Positions 1 through 7,924 of a stretch of DNA of 53,000 bases are shown piece by piece. This DNA comes from an uncultured Eubacteriales bacterium. GTDB lineage: Bacteria > Bacillota > Clostridia > Christensenellales > Aristaeellaceae. The DNA lies in contig CACYGB010000007.1 in assembly GCA_902773895.1 (NCBI GenBank), positions 1 to 53,000 on the forward strand, read 5' to 3'. A model generated the notes under the pieces. It saw nothing but the letters and a program-made list of their open reading frames with translations, was not told the origin of the DNA and searched no databases. The number at the start of each line of letters is the position of its first letter. Position 1 is the first letter of the stretch. A program made the position numbers and the translations under genes.

Positions 1-693
1 GATTCCTTCCGGCCAGCCTGCGACGTAGCCCAGACGGCAGCCGGCCATGGAAAACATCTTTGAAAAGGTTCTGGTCACAAAAACGTGCTCCTGCTCCAGC
101 GCGTAGCGGATAAAGGTTTTAGGGTAGAAATAGTGGTACGCCTCGTCGACAAGCACTGTGATCTGCCTTTCGCGTGCCGCCGTCATGATCCGTTCGAATT
201 CCTCGTCCGTGTAGACGTTTCCCATGGGATTGTTGGGATTCAGCAGGATCAGCAGCTGCGTCTCCTCCGTCATTTCAGCCAGGATGCTGTCCACACTCAT
301 GGTCAGATCATCCTGATAGGGAACCTTGACAAACTGCCTCCCATACATCTCAGAATATACCTGGAACATGAAATAGGAAGGAACGACCCCGACGATCCGC
401 CCGTTTTCACCGGTATAGGCCTGGATGACATAACGAATGCCCTCCGCCGAGCCATTTACAAGGCACAGATGCTGGATATCCGTGTTCAGATATTTCGCCA
501 GCACTTGTGTGAAATGGAGCGTTTCCGGATACTGCGCCACGAACTGCGGTGTTACGTCTTTCAGCACGTCCCGGATAAACACCTCCGGCAATCCGCCTGG
601 GTTTTCATTCAAATCCAACCGCAGGTAATCTTTTCTCTCGTTTTGATCAAAAATACGAACAAGATCTTTGATGTTCTGATTCAGGTAATACAT
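1..693 (-). CDS. HisC-like PLP-dependent aminotransferase (C-terminus cut by window edge)
   Basis: Class I/II (fold type I) aminotransferase resembling histidinol-phosphate aminotransferases and CobD-type enzymes. The first 231 residues are visible; the gene continues past base 1. The start ATG at 693 follows GAGGGACG. Seen motifs: an N-terminal LDLNENPGG segment (about residues 26-34), LNPNNPMGN (about 151-159), a VDEAY segment (about 182-186) and FSKMFSMAGCRLGY with the presumed PLP lysine at residue 212. It is the last visible gene of the envelope-polysaccharide operon, 10 bp after the opine dehydrogenase-like gene. The context suggests it makes an amino-containing precursor for a cell-surface polymer rather than histidine, because no his genes are near. 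Substrate unknown. Family assignment is firm, role is inference. Confidence 0.9.
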   Translation of the reverse strand, partial: MYYLNQNIKDLVRIFDQNERKDYLRLDLNENPGGLPEVFIRDVLKDVTPQFVAQYPETLHFTQVLAKYLNTDIQHLCLVNGSAEGIRYVIQAYTGENGRIVGVVPSYFMFQVYSEMYGRQFVKVPYQDDLTMSVDSILAEMTEETQLLILLNPNNPMGNVYTDEEFERIMTAARERQITVLVDEAYHYFYPKTFIRYALEQEHVFVTRTFSKMFSMAGCRLGYVAGWPEGI

Positions 694-703
694 CGCTCGT
701 CCC

Positions 704-1831
704 TCATTTATGGTAGAATTCGTAAGCGTCCTTCACCGTGCGGATCCCGTAAATTCCGGGAACACCCGTGTCCCAGATTTCATCCGTGTAGGTTCCGTCC
801 CCGTTAAAATACCGGTGTCCCGTAACCCGGCAGTAGAAATCCAGCAGGAAATCCACCGTCGGAACGGGCACCCCGGCAATACGGGCGTAATCCCTGATGA
901 CGCAAACGCCGTACGGATAATCCTCAACAAACATGCGGGAATGAAAATCCGGCATATATCCATCTCCGTCCCGGATCAGGGGAACCGAAACCGCCTTAAA
1001 CGCCTCAATACTTTTCAGCTTTTTCGTCATTTGCTCCGGCGTTGGGGACTCATAGTACTCCGGCAACGGAACGACCTCTTTCATATCAAACGGCTTCAGA
1101 GCAGCGCAAACAGCCTGCAATTCCGCGTCATAGGCAAACAGCATTTTTGACGCTTCATCGTTCCATTCCCCATAGAAAGCCATAGGCCCATCATAGCGCA
1201 TGCCCGGCCGGTAATCCCTGAACACATGATACAAACCGACAATGTGCAGCAATGGATTAGACGGGGCCAGAGTAATGGAAAGATATTCGTTCAGCGTTTC
1301 AACCGGAATATCCAGTAGGGCCTGGATCTTTTCTGATATGCTACGTCCCTTTTCCGAGGGAATAGCCCCGACGAACAGCTTCTTCTTTTTGGAAAGAATT
1401 CCAGCACTCATGCCTTTTTCGGTTGCTTTGGCCCTGGCGACATATGGAACGCGCTGAAAGCCGTACAACAATACGCCCCTGTCGATCAGTTCCCGACAGG
1501 CGTACTCGATTCCGCCGTAACCCGGAACAAACACCAGACAGGTACCCGGCCTGAAATACCCCCGATACTGCCGGATGAAATCCACCCTGAGAAAGGCGGG
1601 ATACGTCACCAGCACAATATCCGCATCACCGAAGGCTTTTTCGGGGTCATCCGTCACCTGAAACCCGTCTGTCCGGTACTCCCGGCCTTCTTCCGCGTCG
1701 CTCAGAATCAGCGGTCCTTTTTCAAGGACGTTTTTCCGCGTAAAAAGGCAGATCTCGCCTTTTCCCGTCACCGCCATATAAGCCGTCATGGCCAGCCCTA
1801 TGTTTCCAGCGCCAACAACCGTGATTCTCAT
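704..1831 (-). CDS. NAD(P)-dependent opine (octopine/nopaline) dehydrogenase family protein
   Basis: A 375-residue protein with an N-terminal Rossmann motif VGAGNIGLA (about residues 6-14) and the overall length and C-terminal layout of the octopine/nopaline dehydrogenase family, with a helical catalytic half containing SNPLLHIVGLYH (about 190-201). Known members reductively join an amino acid to a 2-oxo acid using NAD(P)H. The ATG at 1831 is preceded by AAGGAAGAG. It sits between a LicD gene and an aminotransferase in the LoaP-headed operon, so the likely product is a precursor or substituent of a surface polysaccharide; this is inference. Substrates cannot be read from the sequence. Other possibility: a ketopantoate reductase-like or glycerol-3-phosphate dehydrogenase-like enzyme of the same superfamily. 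Confidence 0.85.
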   Translation of the reverse strand: MRITVVGAGNIGLAMTAYMAVTGKGEICLFTRKNVLEKGPLILSDAEEGREYRTDGFQVTDDPEKAFGDADIVLVTYPAFLRVDFIRQYRGYFRPGTCLVFVPGYGGIEYACRELIDRGVLLYGFQRVPYVARAKATEKGMSAGILSKKKKLFVGAIPSEKGRSISEKIQALLDIPVETLNEYLSITLAPSNPLLHIVGLYHVFRDYRPGMRYDGPMAFYGEWNDEASKMLFAYDAELQAVCAALKPFDMKEVVPLPEYYESPTPEQMTKKLKSIEAFKAVSVPLIRDGDGYMPDFHSRMFVEDYPYGVCVIRDYARIAGVPVPTVDFLLDFYCRVTGHRYFNGDGTYTDEIWDTGVPGIYGIRTVKDAYEFYHK

Positions 1832-1842
1832 TTGCTCTTCCT

Positions 1843-2712
1843 TTACTCGATCTTGATAAACTCAGCTGCATGATAGTTCCGCTTATCCGCCGGTGGAAGG
1901 GACATATAATCCCCGTAGACGTGGGACAGATAAAAAAGCGCGTCGTCTGGGCCCTTCAGTTTCATATCTTCAAAATCGTACAGCGTACCTGTCCCGTACT
2001 GTTCCCGGGTGAGGGTTTCGCGGAACGGGATGGTGCTGCCCATGAATTCCATATAATAATCGGATTTTTCCAGCGGCGCTTTTTTCAGGAGCTTATCGAT
2101 TTTATCAAGCACTTCCTTGTAGGATTTCCTGGTTTTGAAGGGCCATATCATATACGCCTTGATAATGATCCGCTGATACAGCGGTCGGTTCGGCCGCAGC
2201 AGATTTACCTTGTCAAAGCTGGCGAAATGGTACTTCAGCTTCAGAGCAAGGAGCCTGAATTTGTGCCATGCCCGCTTGGCAGGATTCCGGGGCAGTCCAT
2301 CCAGCGGGAACAAGTCAATCCACAATTCCTCTTCCCGCTCCTTCAGGCTTCCCTCTCTGCGGATCCTGTACCTGGTATCGACGATCCTGGCAAAATAATA
2401 ATGATGATAACTGTCGTCGTCATAGGTCCGCAGCTTCATGTTGGGAGGCAGCTTTTTGCCCAGGTCGTTCAGGAGGCGGTCGTAATCCTCCCGCGGAATT
2501 GCCAGGTCAATGTCGTCATCCCAGGGAATGAAGCCCTTATGTCGGATAGCACCAAGCAGTGTGCCGCCGATCATGTAATAGCGAATATTGTTCTGCTCAA
2601 ACAGCGCCACCAGCTGCTTGAGCATATCCAGCATAAACACTTGAACCTCGCTGAGTTTCTTGGAAGAGTTGATCTGTTCCAGTTCGGACTGCGTATTCTT
2701 CTTCGTACTCAT
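1843..2712 (-). CDS. LicD family phosphotransferase 1
   Basis: LicD proteins have a nucleotidyltransferase-like fold and move phosphocholine or another phospho-alcohol from a CDP carrier onto a sugar of a surface polymer. The diagnostic block, GGTLLGAIRHKGFIPWDDDID, lies around residues 50-70 and carries the presumed metal-binding aspartates. Length about 289 residues is typical. The start is the ATG at 2712, which overlaps by one base the TGA of the upstream glycosyltransferase (translational coupling) and has AAAGGTG before it; a GTG one codon earlier (2715) is possible. It is the second LicD of the operon and only moderately similar to the one at 3859-4701, so the two may modify different positions or use different donors. 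Confidence 0.92.
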   Translation of the reverse strand: MSTKKNTQSELEQINSSKKLSEVQVFMLDMLKQLVALFEQNNIRYYMIGGTLLGAIRHKGFIPWDDDIDLAIPREDYDRLLNDLGKKLPPNMKLRTYDDDSYHHYYFARIVDTRYRIRREGSLKEREEELWIDLFPLDGLPRNPAKRAWHKFRLLALKLKYHFASFDKVNLLRPNRPLYQRIIIKAYMIWPFKTRKSYKEVLDKIDKLLKKAPLEKSDYYMEFMGSTIPFRETLTREQYGTGTLYDFEDMKLKGPDDALFYLSHVYGDYMSLPPADKRNYHAAEFIKIE

Positions 2713-3836
2713 CACTTACACCTTTTTTCATGTTTCATATAGGCATCTTCCAGCGCCTTGGCGGAAGATCTGATGTCATATCCGGCTTCGACGACAGCGT
2801 CCAGCCGGCTTTCCCGCGTTAATGGCGGGGTCAGGATTTCGCTGACCCATTTTTCTTCGGGTGCCGTCAGCGGCAGCTTCGTCATGAGACCGCTCACGTT
2901 TGCCGCATCCGGTACCGCGTCTGAAACGACGCACTTCAGCCCGGATGTCTGCGCCTCGATATTCACGATCCCAAACCCTTCATGAGTGGACGGAAGCGCA
3001 AACACATCCATGGCCTGGTAGAAATCCTCGGTATTCTTACGCTGTCCCAGAAACAATACAGAGTCAAACAAGCCGGCCTCAGCGGCCCGGTTTTTCGCCT
3101 TTTCCATCAATTCGCCCTGGCCAACCAGAAGCAGTACAGCATTTTTTTTCTTTTGTTGAATCAACGGCAAAAGATTGATCAGGAATTCCTGGTTCTTTTT
3201 CGGGGAAAAGCGGCCGATATGGCCGATAACGTACCGATCTTCCAGCCCGTATTCCCGTCTGATTCTTTCCCTGACCTCAGGCCTGTAAACGAAGCGTTGC
3301 GCGTCGATACCGTTGTTGATAATCACCGCCTTTTCCGCGGCTTTCGCGGGAAACATGTACCGGGCTGCCGATTCGGAACAGGCGAGCAGCTCGTCCGCGC
3401 GGCACACCAGGTAATGCTTCAGGATAAAGGAAAAGCATTCCTTCAGCCGGTTTCTTCCGCCGTTGCTGTGTGAATGCACAAATACTTTTGCGCCGCTGTA
3501 TTTCCGTGCCGCATCAGCGGCGACACAGTTGAACAGCAGAATTCCAGAATTCACATGCACCACATCATACCAGTGATCCCGGAAAAACTCCTTTAGTTTC
3601 CTTTTCAGCGCCCGTTTCCCGGAAATGGTGTTTGCGTCGATCCCAAACTGATAGATATGGCCACCCATGGCTTCGATTTCCTCTCGGTACTCGCCGTACG
3701 TTGTCCTATTGGGCGTCAGGAAATCAAACTGGAACCGTTCTCTGTCAATATTCCGGTACAGATTCAGGCAAAGCGCGGATACACCGCCGAAGTTCACGGA
3801 TCCCGCGTTGATATGAAGCACTTTGAAGGTTTCCAT
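2712..3836 (-). CDS. Glycosyltransferase family 1/4 (GT-B fold)
   Basis: Cytoplasmic retaining-type GT-B glycosyltransferase of about 374 residues that would add a sugar to a lipid-linked polysaccharide intermediate. The N-terminal domain starts with VLHINAGSVNFGG, a typical acceptor-side segment. The C-terminal nucleotide-sugar domain has IGHIGRFSPKKNQEF and HEGFGIVNIEAQ, the spaced-glutamate motif. The open frame extends to 3890, but the ATG at 3836 is chosen because AGGAGAAGGAAG lies directly before it and the longer start would run into the upstream licD coding region. Its stop overlaps the start of the next licD. The sugar specificity cannot be told. Confidence 0.93.
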   Translation of the reverse strand: METFKVLHINAGSVNFGGVSALCLNLYRNIDRERFQFDFLTPNRTTYGEYREEIEAMGGHIYQFGIDANTISGKRALKRKLKEFFRDHWYDVVHVNSGILLFNCVAADAARKYSGAKVFVHSHSNGGRNRLKECFSFILKHYLVCRADELLACSESAARYMFPAKAAEKAVIINNGIDAQRFVYRPEVRERIRREYGLEDRYVIGHIGRFSPKKNQEFLINLLPLIQQKKKNAVLLLVGQGELMEKAKNRAAEAGLFDSVLFLGQRKNTEDFYQAMDVFALPSTHEGFGIVNIEAQTSGLKCVVSDAVPDAANVSGLMTKLPLTAPEEKWVSEILTPPLTRESRLDAVVEAGYDIRSSAKALEDAYMKHEKRCK

Positions 3837-3858
3837 CCGCTTCCTTCTCCTGTTTTCG

Positions 3859-4701
3859 TTACTCGTCGATAGCGATTGAAATCGATTCATCGTCCAAGCC
3901 GTGCTTTCTTCTTTTTCCCTCCGGAGGCAGCTTCATATAGTCTCCGTACAGCGTTTTTAGGAAAGCGTCATAATCCTCCGGTCCTGCGAACAGCGCGTCT
4001 TCGAAAGGATATTCCGCGCCTTTTCCATAAACCGTCTTGGGAATAATGTCCCGGAACTTGTAGGCGCTCATAAAATTCATGTAGTATTTGGATTTTTCCA
4101 GCGGATACGCCTTCAGCGCCTTATCCAGCTTCTTCCACATGGATTCCCAGGACAGCAGCCGCTGGATCGGGGTATGCATCGCAAGGAATACGATGATTCG
4201 CTCATACCAAACGCGCTTCTTTTTCACATCGACGATTTCATCGAAAACGGACAGCTGCATCCACATTTTCCTGTAAAGAAGACGCACTTTGCGAAAGAAA
4301 AAATGGACGCGGTTTTCAGGCATGCCGTCCAGCGGGAAAATGTCGATCCAGGCGTTGCTGTCCTGCCCGTTCACCGTGTGGTTCCTGTGCAAATGCACCC
4401 TGGTGTTTTCAACGCGGCAGAAATACCGGTGCACGTTCTGGTCAAATTGAAAATGGCGTGCAACATACGGAGCTTGCAGCTCATGAGGGAAAACGGCCAG
4501 AAGCTTTTCATAATCCGGCCGCGGCATTCTCATATCCATGTCGTCATCCCAGGGGATGAAACCATGGTGGCGCACCGCCCCCAGGAAAGTGCCGGCGCTC
4601 ATAAAATACGTCAGCCGGTATTTGTCGCAAATCCTGACGACTTCCTTGAAAATGTTCAATTCCACGGCCTGAAGCTGCTGAAGCTTTGTTTTCGTTTCCA
4701 T
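3859..4701 (-). CDS. LicD family phosphotransferase 2
   Basis: A 280-residue LicD protein. The core motif GTFLGAVRHHGFIPWDDD lies around residues 38-55, followed by DMRMPRPDYEKLL. The start ATG at 4701 has GAGGAACG before it. It lies 57 bp after the cytidylyltransferase gene and 22 bp before the glycosyltransferase. Pairing of a CTP-dependent cytidylyltransferase with LicD proteins is the known logic for attaching phosphocholine, phosphoglycerol or related groups to surface polymers, with the cytidylyltransferase making the CDP donor. The donor group here is not determined. Confidence 0.92.
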   Translation of the reverse strand: METKTKLQQLQAVELNIFKEVVRICDKYRLTYFMSAGTFLGAVRHHGFIPWDDDMDMRMPRPDYEKLLAVFPHELQAPYVARHFQFDQNVHRYFCRVENTRVHLHRNHTVNGQDSNAWIDIFPLDGMPENRVHFFFRKVRLLYRKMWMQLSVFDEIVDVKKKRVWYERIIVFLAMHTPIQRLLSWESMWKKLDKALKAYPLEKSKYYMNFMSAYKFRDIIPKTVYGKGAEYPFEDALFAGPEDYDAFLKTLYGDYMKLPPEGKRRKHGLDDESISIAIDE

Positions 4702-4758
4702 TTTGCGTTCCTCAATTTCCTGCAGACAGGAATCTTTTTCTCTGCGGCGGCGAGTTGA

Positions 4759-5187
4759 TTAACCTTCCACCTTTTGATCCGCATCTTTCCGAAGGATGGT
4801 GCTGCTAATTCCGTCGGTGTACGGAAGATAAACCAGATCCGCGCCCACCTGGCGCAGCTGTCTCCCCGTTTCCTCCCAGCGGCTGTTTCCTTTCCAGTCG
4901 CTCCCGATAAAAATGGCATCAAAATGGAACCTGTTCCAAGCGTTCAGCTTATCCAGCGTATCGACGATCTCCGCCTGATCCACGCACTTGATATTTTCGA
5001 TGATCGCCTTTCTTTCCGTTTCGCGGATGATGGGCGTTTTCTGCTTGTACTGCATCACCAGTTCATCCGAATTGACCCCGACGATGAGAAAATCACACTG
5101 TTCCTTCGCCCGTTTGAGCAGATTCAGATGCCCGATATGGAACATGTCAAACACGCCCTGCGTGTAGCCAATCCTGTACTGCTTCAA
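4759..5187 (-). CDS. Glycerol-3-phosphate / phospho-alcohol cytidylyltransferase (TagD/LicC-like)
   Basis: A 142-residue nucleotidyltransferase of the HxGH superfamily that joins CTP to a phospho-alcohol. Seen: YTQGVFDMFHIGHLNLLKRA (about residues 6-25, HIGH signature) and the closing GISSTILRK, the equivalent of the ISSTxxR motif. Length and order fit TagD-type glycerol-3-phosphate cytidylyltransferases, but ethanolamine- or choline-phosphate are also possible substrates. The open frame extends to 5376 into the upstream sugar transferase gene. The TTG at 5187 is preferred because it gives the family length, has AGGATGGTGG before it, and no in-frame ATG lies near. It probably supplies the CDP-activated donor for the two LicD proteins. 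Confidence 0.88.
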   Translation of the reverse strand: MKQYRIGYTQGVFDMFHIGHLNLLKRAKEQCDFLIVGVNSDELVMQYKQKTPIIRETERKAIIENIKCVDQAEIVDTLDKLNAWNRFHFDAIFIGSDWKGNSRWEETGRQLRQVGADLVYLPYTDGISSTILRKDADQKVEG

Positions 5188-5260
5188 TTCTTGTCCACCA
5201 TCCTGTTGTTTTCCTGCAACGTCCGTTCTTCTGCCATACCAGGCAGCCTGCGAAAGCGAC

Positions 5261-6706
5261 TCACATGGCACCCTTATGAGCAAAGACAGCACCCACTGTT
5301 TTGAACAGGATCTTGAAATCCAAGCCCAGGGACCAGTTATTGATGTACTCCGTGTCCAGCTTGACCACCTCTTCAAAGTCTGTGATCTCGCTGCGGCCGC
5401 TTACCTGCCACATGCCTGTGATGCCCGGCTTACAGGCCAGCCTGGCCCGGTGATGGAATTCATATTTTTCCCATTCATCCGGCGTGGGCGGCCGGGTGCC
5501 AACCAGCGACATATCGCCCTTGAGCACGTTGAAAAACTGCGGGAATTCGTCCAAGCTGGTTTTCCGAATGAACTCGCCGATGCCCGTTTTCCGGGTGCCG
5601 TCGGGCAACTCTTCGTTGCCGATGATCCGAGGATCAAAATCCAGCTTGAACATCATGCCGTCCTTGACGCGGTTCTGCGCCATCAGGCTTGCCTTGCGCT
5701 TGTCAGCGTCCAAATACATGGAGCGGATCTTGTACATCTTGAATTTTTTCCCGTTATGGCCGATCCGCTCGGACTTGTACAAGATAGGCCCCGGGCTCGC
5801 CTTTTTGATCTTGGGACCGACGATGGCGATGACAATCAAAGTCATCAAACTGCCCACCAGTCCACCAATAATGTCCAGCAGGCGCTTGGCCAGCAAATCG
5901 TTCAGAGTGGCGTAATTTGCGGTGGTAGTGATAACCGTTGTGCCGCCAATTTCCTCCGCGAATTGCTTGCTTCCGTCAACACCGATACCCGGAATATGAT
6001 AATGAACGGGAACGGCCATCTGACGGCAGGCATCCATCAGTTCCACTACGCCCGGCTCATTGGTAGAGCAGTCAATATAAACGCTGTCAATCCATTCCCG
6101 ACAGATGTAATTGGCAGCATCCTTCAAATTGGCCACCACCGGGATTCCCTTGATCTCCCCAACATCCGAATCGTCCAGCACAGCCCCGACGATAACGTGC
6201 CCGTCCAGGGAAGCAGCCGTCAATCTTTCCATCGTTTTTTCAGCCGTTTCGGCATTCAGAACCACCAGCATTGATTCCTTTTCCCCGATGTATTGTCCCT
6301 TGCTGAGCAGCCGCTTTTTCAGAAGCAGCCGCGTACCGTAACCAATCACGATATGGAAGCCCAGGGTCAAATACAGAACAATACGAGAGTACGCCTCGGC
6401 ACTCTGGATAGAGAACATAAAAATAATACCACCAGCGAATACGATCAGTGCCTGTTTCAGCGTCTGGCCGAACTCCTTGAGTAGATTCCGCTTCAGCACG
6501 TCATGCATGGTGTTGAACAGGATCGACGCCAGCAAATCAAACAAGAACAGAACGATGGCTAAAGTGCGGTAGAGCGACGAACTGTACGGCAGGAAGCTTC
6601 TTTGTCGAATGGCAAATGCAATGATGAACGCGGCCTGCAAGGCAAATTCGTCCAAAATGATAAAGTCCAAGTGCTTCAGCCAACCCTGTGCAGCTCTTCT
6701 ATACAT
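5261..6706 (-). CDS. Polyprenyl-phosphate sugar-phosphate transferase (initiating enzyme of exopolysaccharide synthesis)
   Basis: A membrane enzyme of 481 residues that starts a polysaccharide repeat unit by moving a sugar-1-phosphate to undecaprenyl phosphate. The N-terminal half has several hydrophobic membrane segments followed by a Rossmann-like middle domain. The C-terminal bacterial sugar transferase domain begins near KRLLDIIGGLVGS and contains ERIGHNGKKFKMYKIRSM, GTRPPTPDEWEKYE and PGITGMWQVSGRSEI. The open frame reaches 6778, but the ATG at 6706 is chosen because GAAGGGGAAGAG stands directly before it. It is the first enzyme gene after the LoaP-like regulator, as in many capsule operons. 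Sugar not determined. Confidence 0.94.
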   Translation of the reverse strand: MYRRAAQGWLKHLDFIILDEFALQAAFIIAFAIRQRSFLPYSSSLYRTLAIVLFLFDLLASILFNTMHDVLKRNLLKEFGQTLKQALIVFAGGIIFMFSIQSAEAYSRIVLYLTLGFHIVIGYGTRLLLKKRLLSKGQYIGEKESMLVVLNAETAEKTMERLTAASLDGHVIVGAVLDDSDVGEIKGIPVVANLKDAANYICREWIDSVYIDCSTNEPGVVELMDACRQMAVPVHYHIPGIGVDGSKQFAEEIGGTTVITTTANYATLNDLLAKRLLDIIGGLVGSLMTLIVIAIVGPKIKKASPGPILYKSERIGHNGKKFKMYKIRSMYLDADKRKASLMAQNRVKDGMMFKLDFDPRIIGNEELPDGTRKTGIGEFIRKTSLDEFPQFFNVLKGDMSLVGTRPPTPDEWEKYEFHHRARLACKPGITGMWQVSGRSEITDFEEVVKLDTEYINNWSLGLDFKILFKTVGAVFAHKGAM

Positions 6707-6787
6707 ACTCTTCCCCTTCGTAAATCTGCATCCCATTGAATTCCATGCAGTATTTTCAAACCTGAAAGATACGTCCATCCGCCTACG

Positions 6788-7309
6788 TCACGGCGCGTCG
6801 GACGGCAGTTTCTCTGTAATCTCATATCCCAGCCAAATTCTTCTGGTTTCCCCCAGAAAAGGCAGCTCAATCTGTGCCATGTGTCGGTGCCGGTTCATGG
6901 CAACCACCCGGCCCTGCATTTCCCGGAGGGCACCCTCGGTAATCCTGACATAATCACCCTCCTGAATGGCCGCCAGCTTTGTCCACAATCCCTGATTCCT
7001 GCGAATACGCAGAGCAAAATCCAGATCATAGCCGGTCAAGTACCCATCGCGGTCCCGTTCATGGTAGGTCAGCACACGGATGACCCCATCCGTTCTCCAC
7101 AGATCCTGCGAGGGCGTTTCCCGGTTCCCATAAACAAAAATATATCCGGGCATCAGCAGCGCTTCCCGATCTGCCCATTTTCCGTTGATTTTCATAGGCT
7201 TGACCATCCGCGGCGAAACAGCCGTACCCAGGCCCTGTGCCTGGATTCGACGAACGACCGCATCTTCCGTTCCTGTCTGACAAAAAACGCACCGAACGAA
7301 ATCCTCCAT
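6788..7309 (-). CDS. loaP: NusG-family antiterminator, LoaP-like
   Basis: A 173-residue NusG paralogue: an N-terminal NGN domain with LMPGYIFVYGN (about residues 52-62) and a C-terminal KOW region around GDYVRITEGALREMQGRV (about 118-135). Housekeeping NusG lies in the ribosomal/secE region; a solo NusG paralogue at the head of a polysaccharide operon fits LoaP, a specialised factor that lets RNA polymerase read through terminators of long operons after binding an RNA hairpin. The ATG at 7309 follows AGGGAGAGG. The upstream leader (7325-7526) carries several hairpins. It likely acts on its own operon; this is inference. Another NusG paralogue type (RfaH/UpxY) is less likely in a Firmicute. 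Confidence 0.88.
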   Translation of the reverse strand: MEDFVRCVFCQTGTEDAVVRRIQAQGLGTAVSPRMVKPMKINGKWADREALLMPGYIFVYGNRETPSQDLWRTDGVIRVLTYHERDRDGYLTGYDLDFALRIRRNQGLWTKLAAIQEGDYVRITEGALREMQGRVVAMNRHRHMAQIELPFLGETRRIWLGYEITEKLPSDAP

Positions 7310-7324
7310 GGTTCGCCTCTCCCT

Positions 7325-7526
7325 AAAAACGGCATAGCTTCGCCTTCCGCGGCTCTGCCGCGGCTATTGCCAGCCTCTTTCAGAAGCAACATTCCGCCAT
7401 ACTATGGTATGAACGTTCTGCTGCTTCGTTTGTTGCTTCCCAAGGGCCGTTTTTCATCTTCCGCCACCTGCCAAAACACTGCCCGGCAGCGTCAGAAGTC
7501 ACAAAAAACGGCATGCTTTCCCATGC
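7325..7526 (-). promoter_or_regulatory. Structured 5' leader of the LoaP polysaccharide operon
   Basis: About 215 bases of transcribed leader lie between the promoter and loaP. In transcript order: a small hairpin (GCATG/CATGC, 7511-7526) followed by six T; a long-range inverted repeat GAAGCAAC (7383-7390) with GTTGCTTC (7432-7439) enclosing a CCATACTATGG palindrome; and a two-helix hairpin (7331-7371) with the inner stem CCGCGGC/GCCGCGG, followed by five T (7325-7329) just before the ribosome site. Both U-tract hairpins end in ATGCCG plus T-run. They look like intrinsic terminators inside the leader, the kind of signal a LoaP factor overcomes. Function is inferred. Confidence 0.5.
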
Positions 7527-7532
7527 ATCTTC

Positions 7533-7561
7533 ATTATACCATGGGCGGCAACGTTTGTCAA
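7533..7561 (-). promoter_or_regulatory. Sigma-70/SigA type promoter of the polysaccharide operon
   Basis: On the minus strand a perfect TTGACA (7561-7556), a 17-base spacer and a perfect TATAAT (7538-7533). It points toward loaP, with transcription expected to begin near 7526. No other comparably strong promoter was seen inside the operon. Confidence 0.88.
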
Positions 7562-7639
7562 TCTTGCGTAATGATGTTCAGGCCTGATGATTCCTTGTGT
7601 TTTATGGATTCCAAGAGGCGTTTTCCCATCCTGAAAGAA

Positions 7640-7669
7640 TTGACAGACATTGGCTGTGAATGATATAAT
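7640..7669 (+). promoter_or_regulatory. Promoter of the leucine-rich-repeat protein gene
   Basis: TTGACA at 7640-7645 and TATAAT at 7664-7669 with an 18-base spacer, directed at the ATG at 7705. It is divergent from the polysaccharide operon promoter about 80 bases away. Confidence 0.82.
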
Positions 7670-7704
7670 AAAATGCTATTTTCTCTTGGAGGAGGAATTC
7701 ACCG

Positions 7705-7896
7705 ATGAAGCGTGGGTATCTTTTGCTGTTTTGTCTGCTGATCATTTCTCTGCTGGCGGTATCCGGCTCCGCGCTGGCCAAAACCACCGTGGAAACCTAC
7801 ATGGCCGACGATCCCCTGCCGGTGAAGGCCAACAGCAATTACCTGTACGCTGAACTGGACAAAAAATCCGTCATCATCGTGCAGTATAAATCCTGA
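7705..7896 (+). CDS. N-terminal fragment of BspA-like LRR protein (signal peptide; frameshifted)
   Basis: The 63-codon frame begins with a clear Sec signal peptide (MKRGYLLLFCLLIISLLAVS followed by GSALA as cleavage site) after a strong GGAGGAGG ribosome site. It stops at TGA 7894-7896 just before the leucine-rich-repeat frame opens. The downstream frame is offset by one base and its upstream codons (PDLTNAVKGKT) continue the sense of this fragment. Removing one A from the AAA at 7888-7890 gives QYNPDLTNAVKGKTVV without a stop. The two frames are therefore one gene broken by a one-base insertion, either a real mutation, a phase-variation-like event or a sequencing/assembly error. Confidence 0.75.
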   Translation: MKRGYLLLFCLLIISLLAVSGSALAKTTVETYMADDPLPVKANSNYLYAELDKKSVIIVQYKS

Positions 7897-7924
7897 CCTG
7901 ACCAACGCCGTCAAGGGGAAAACG

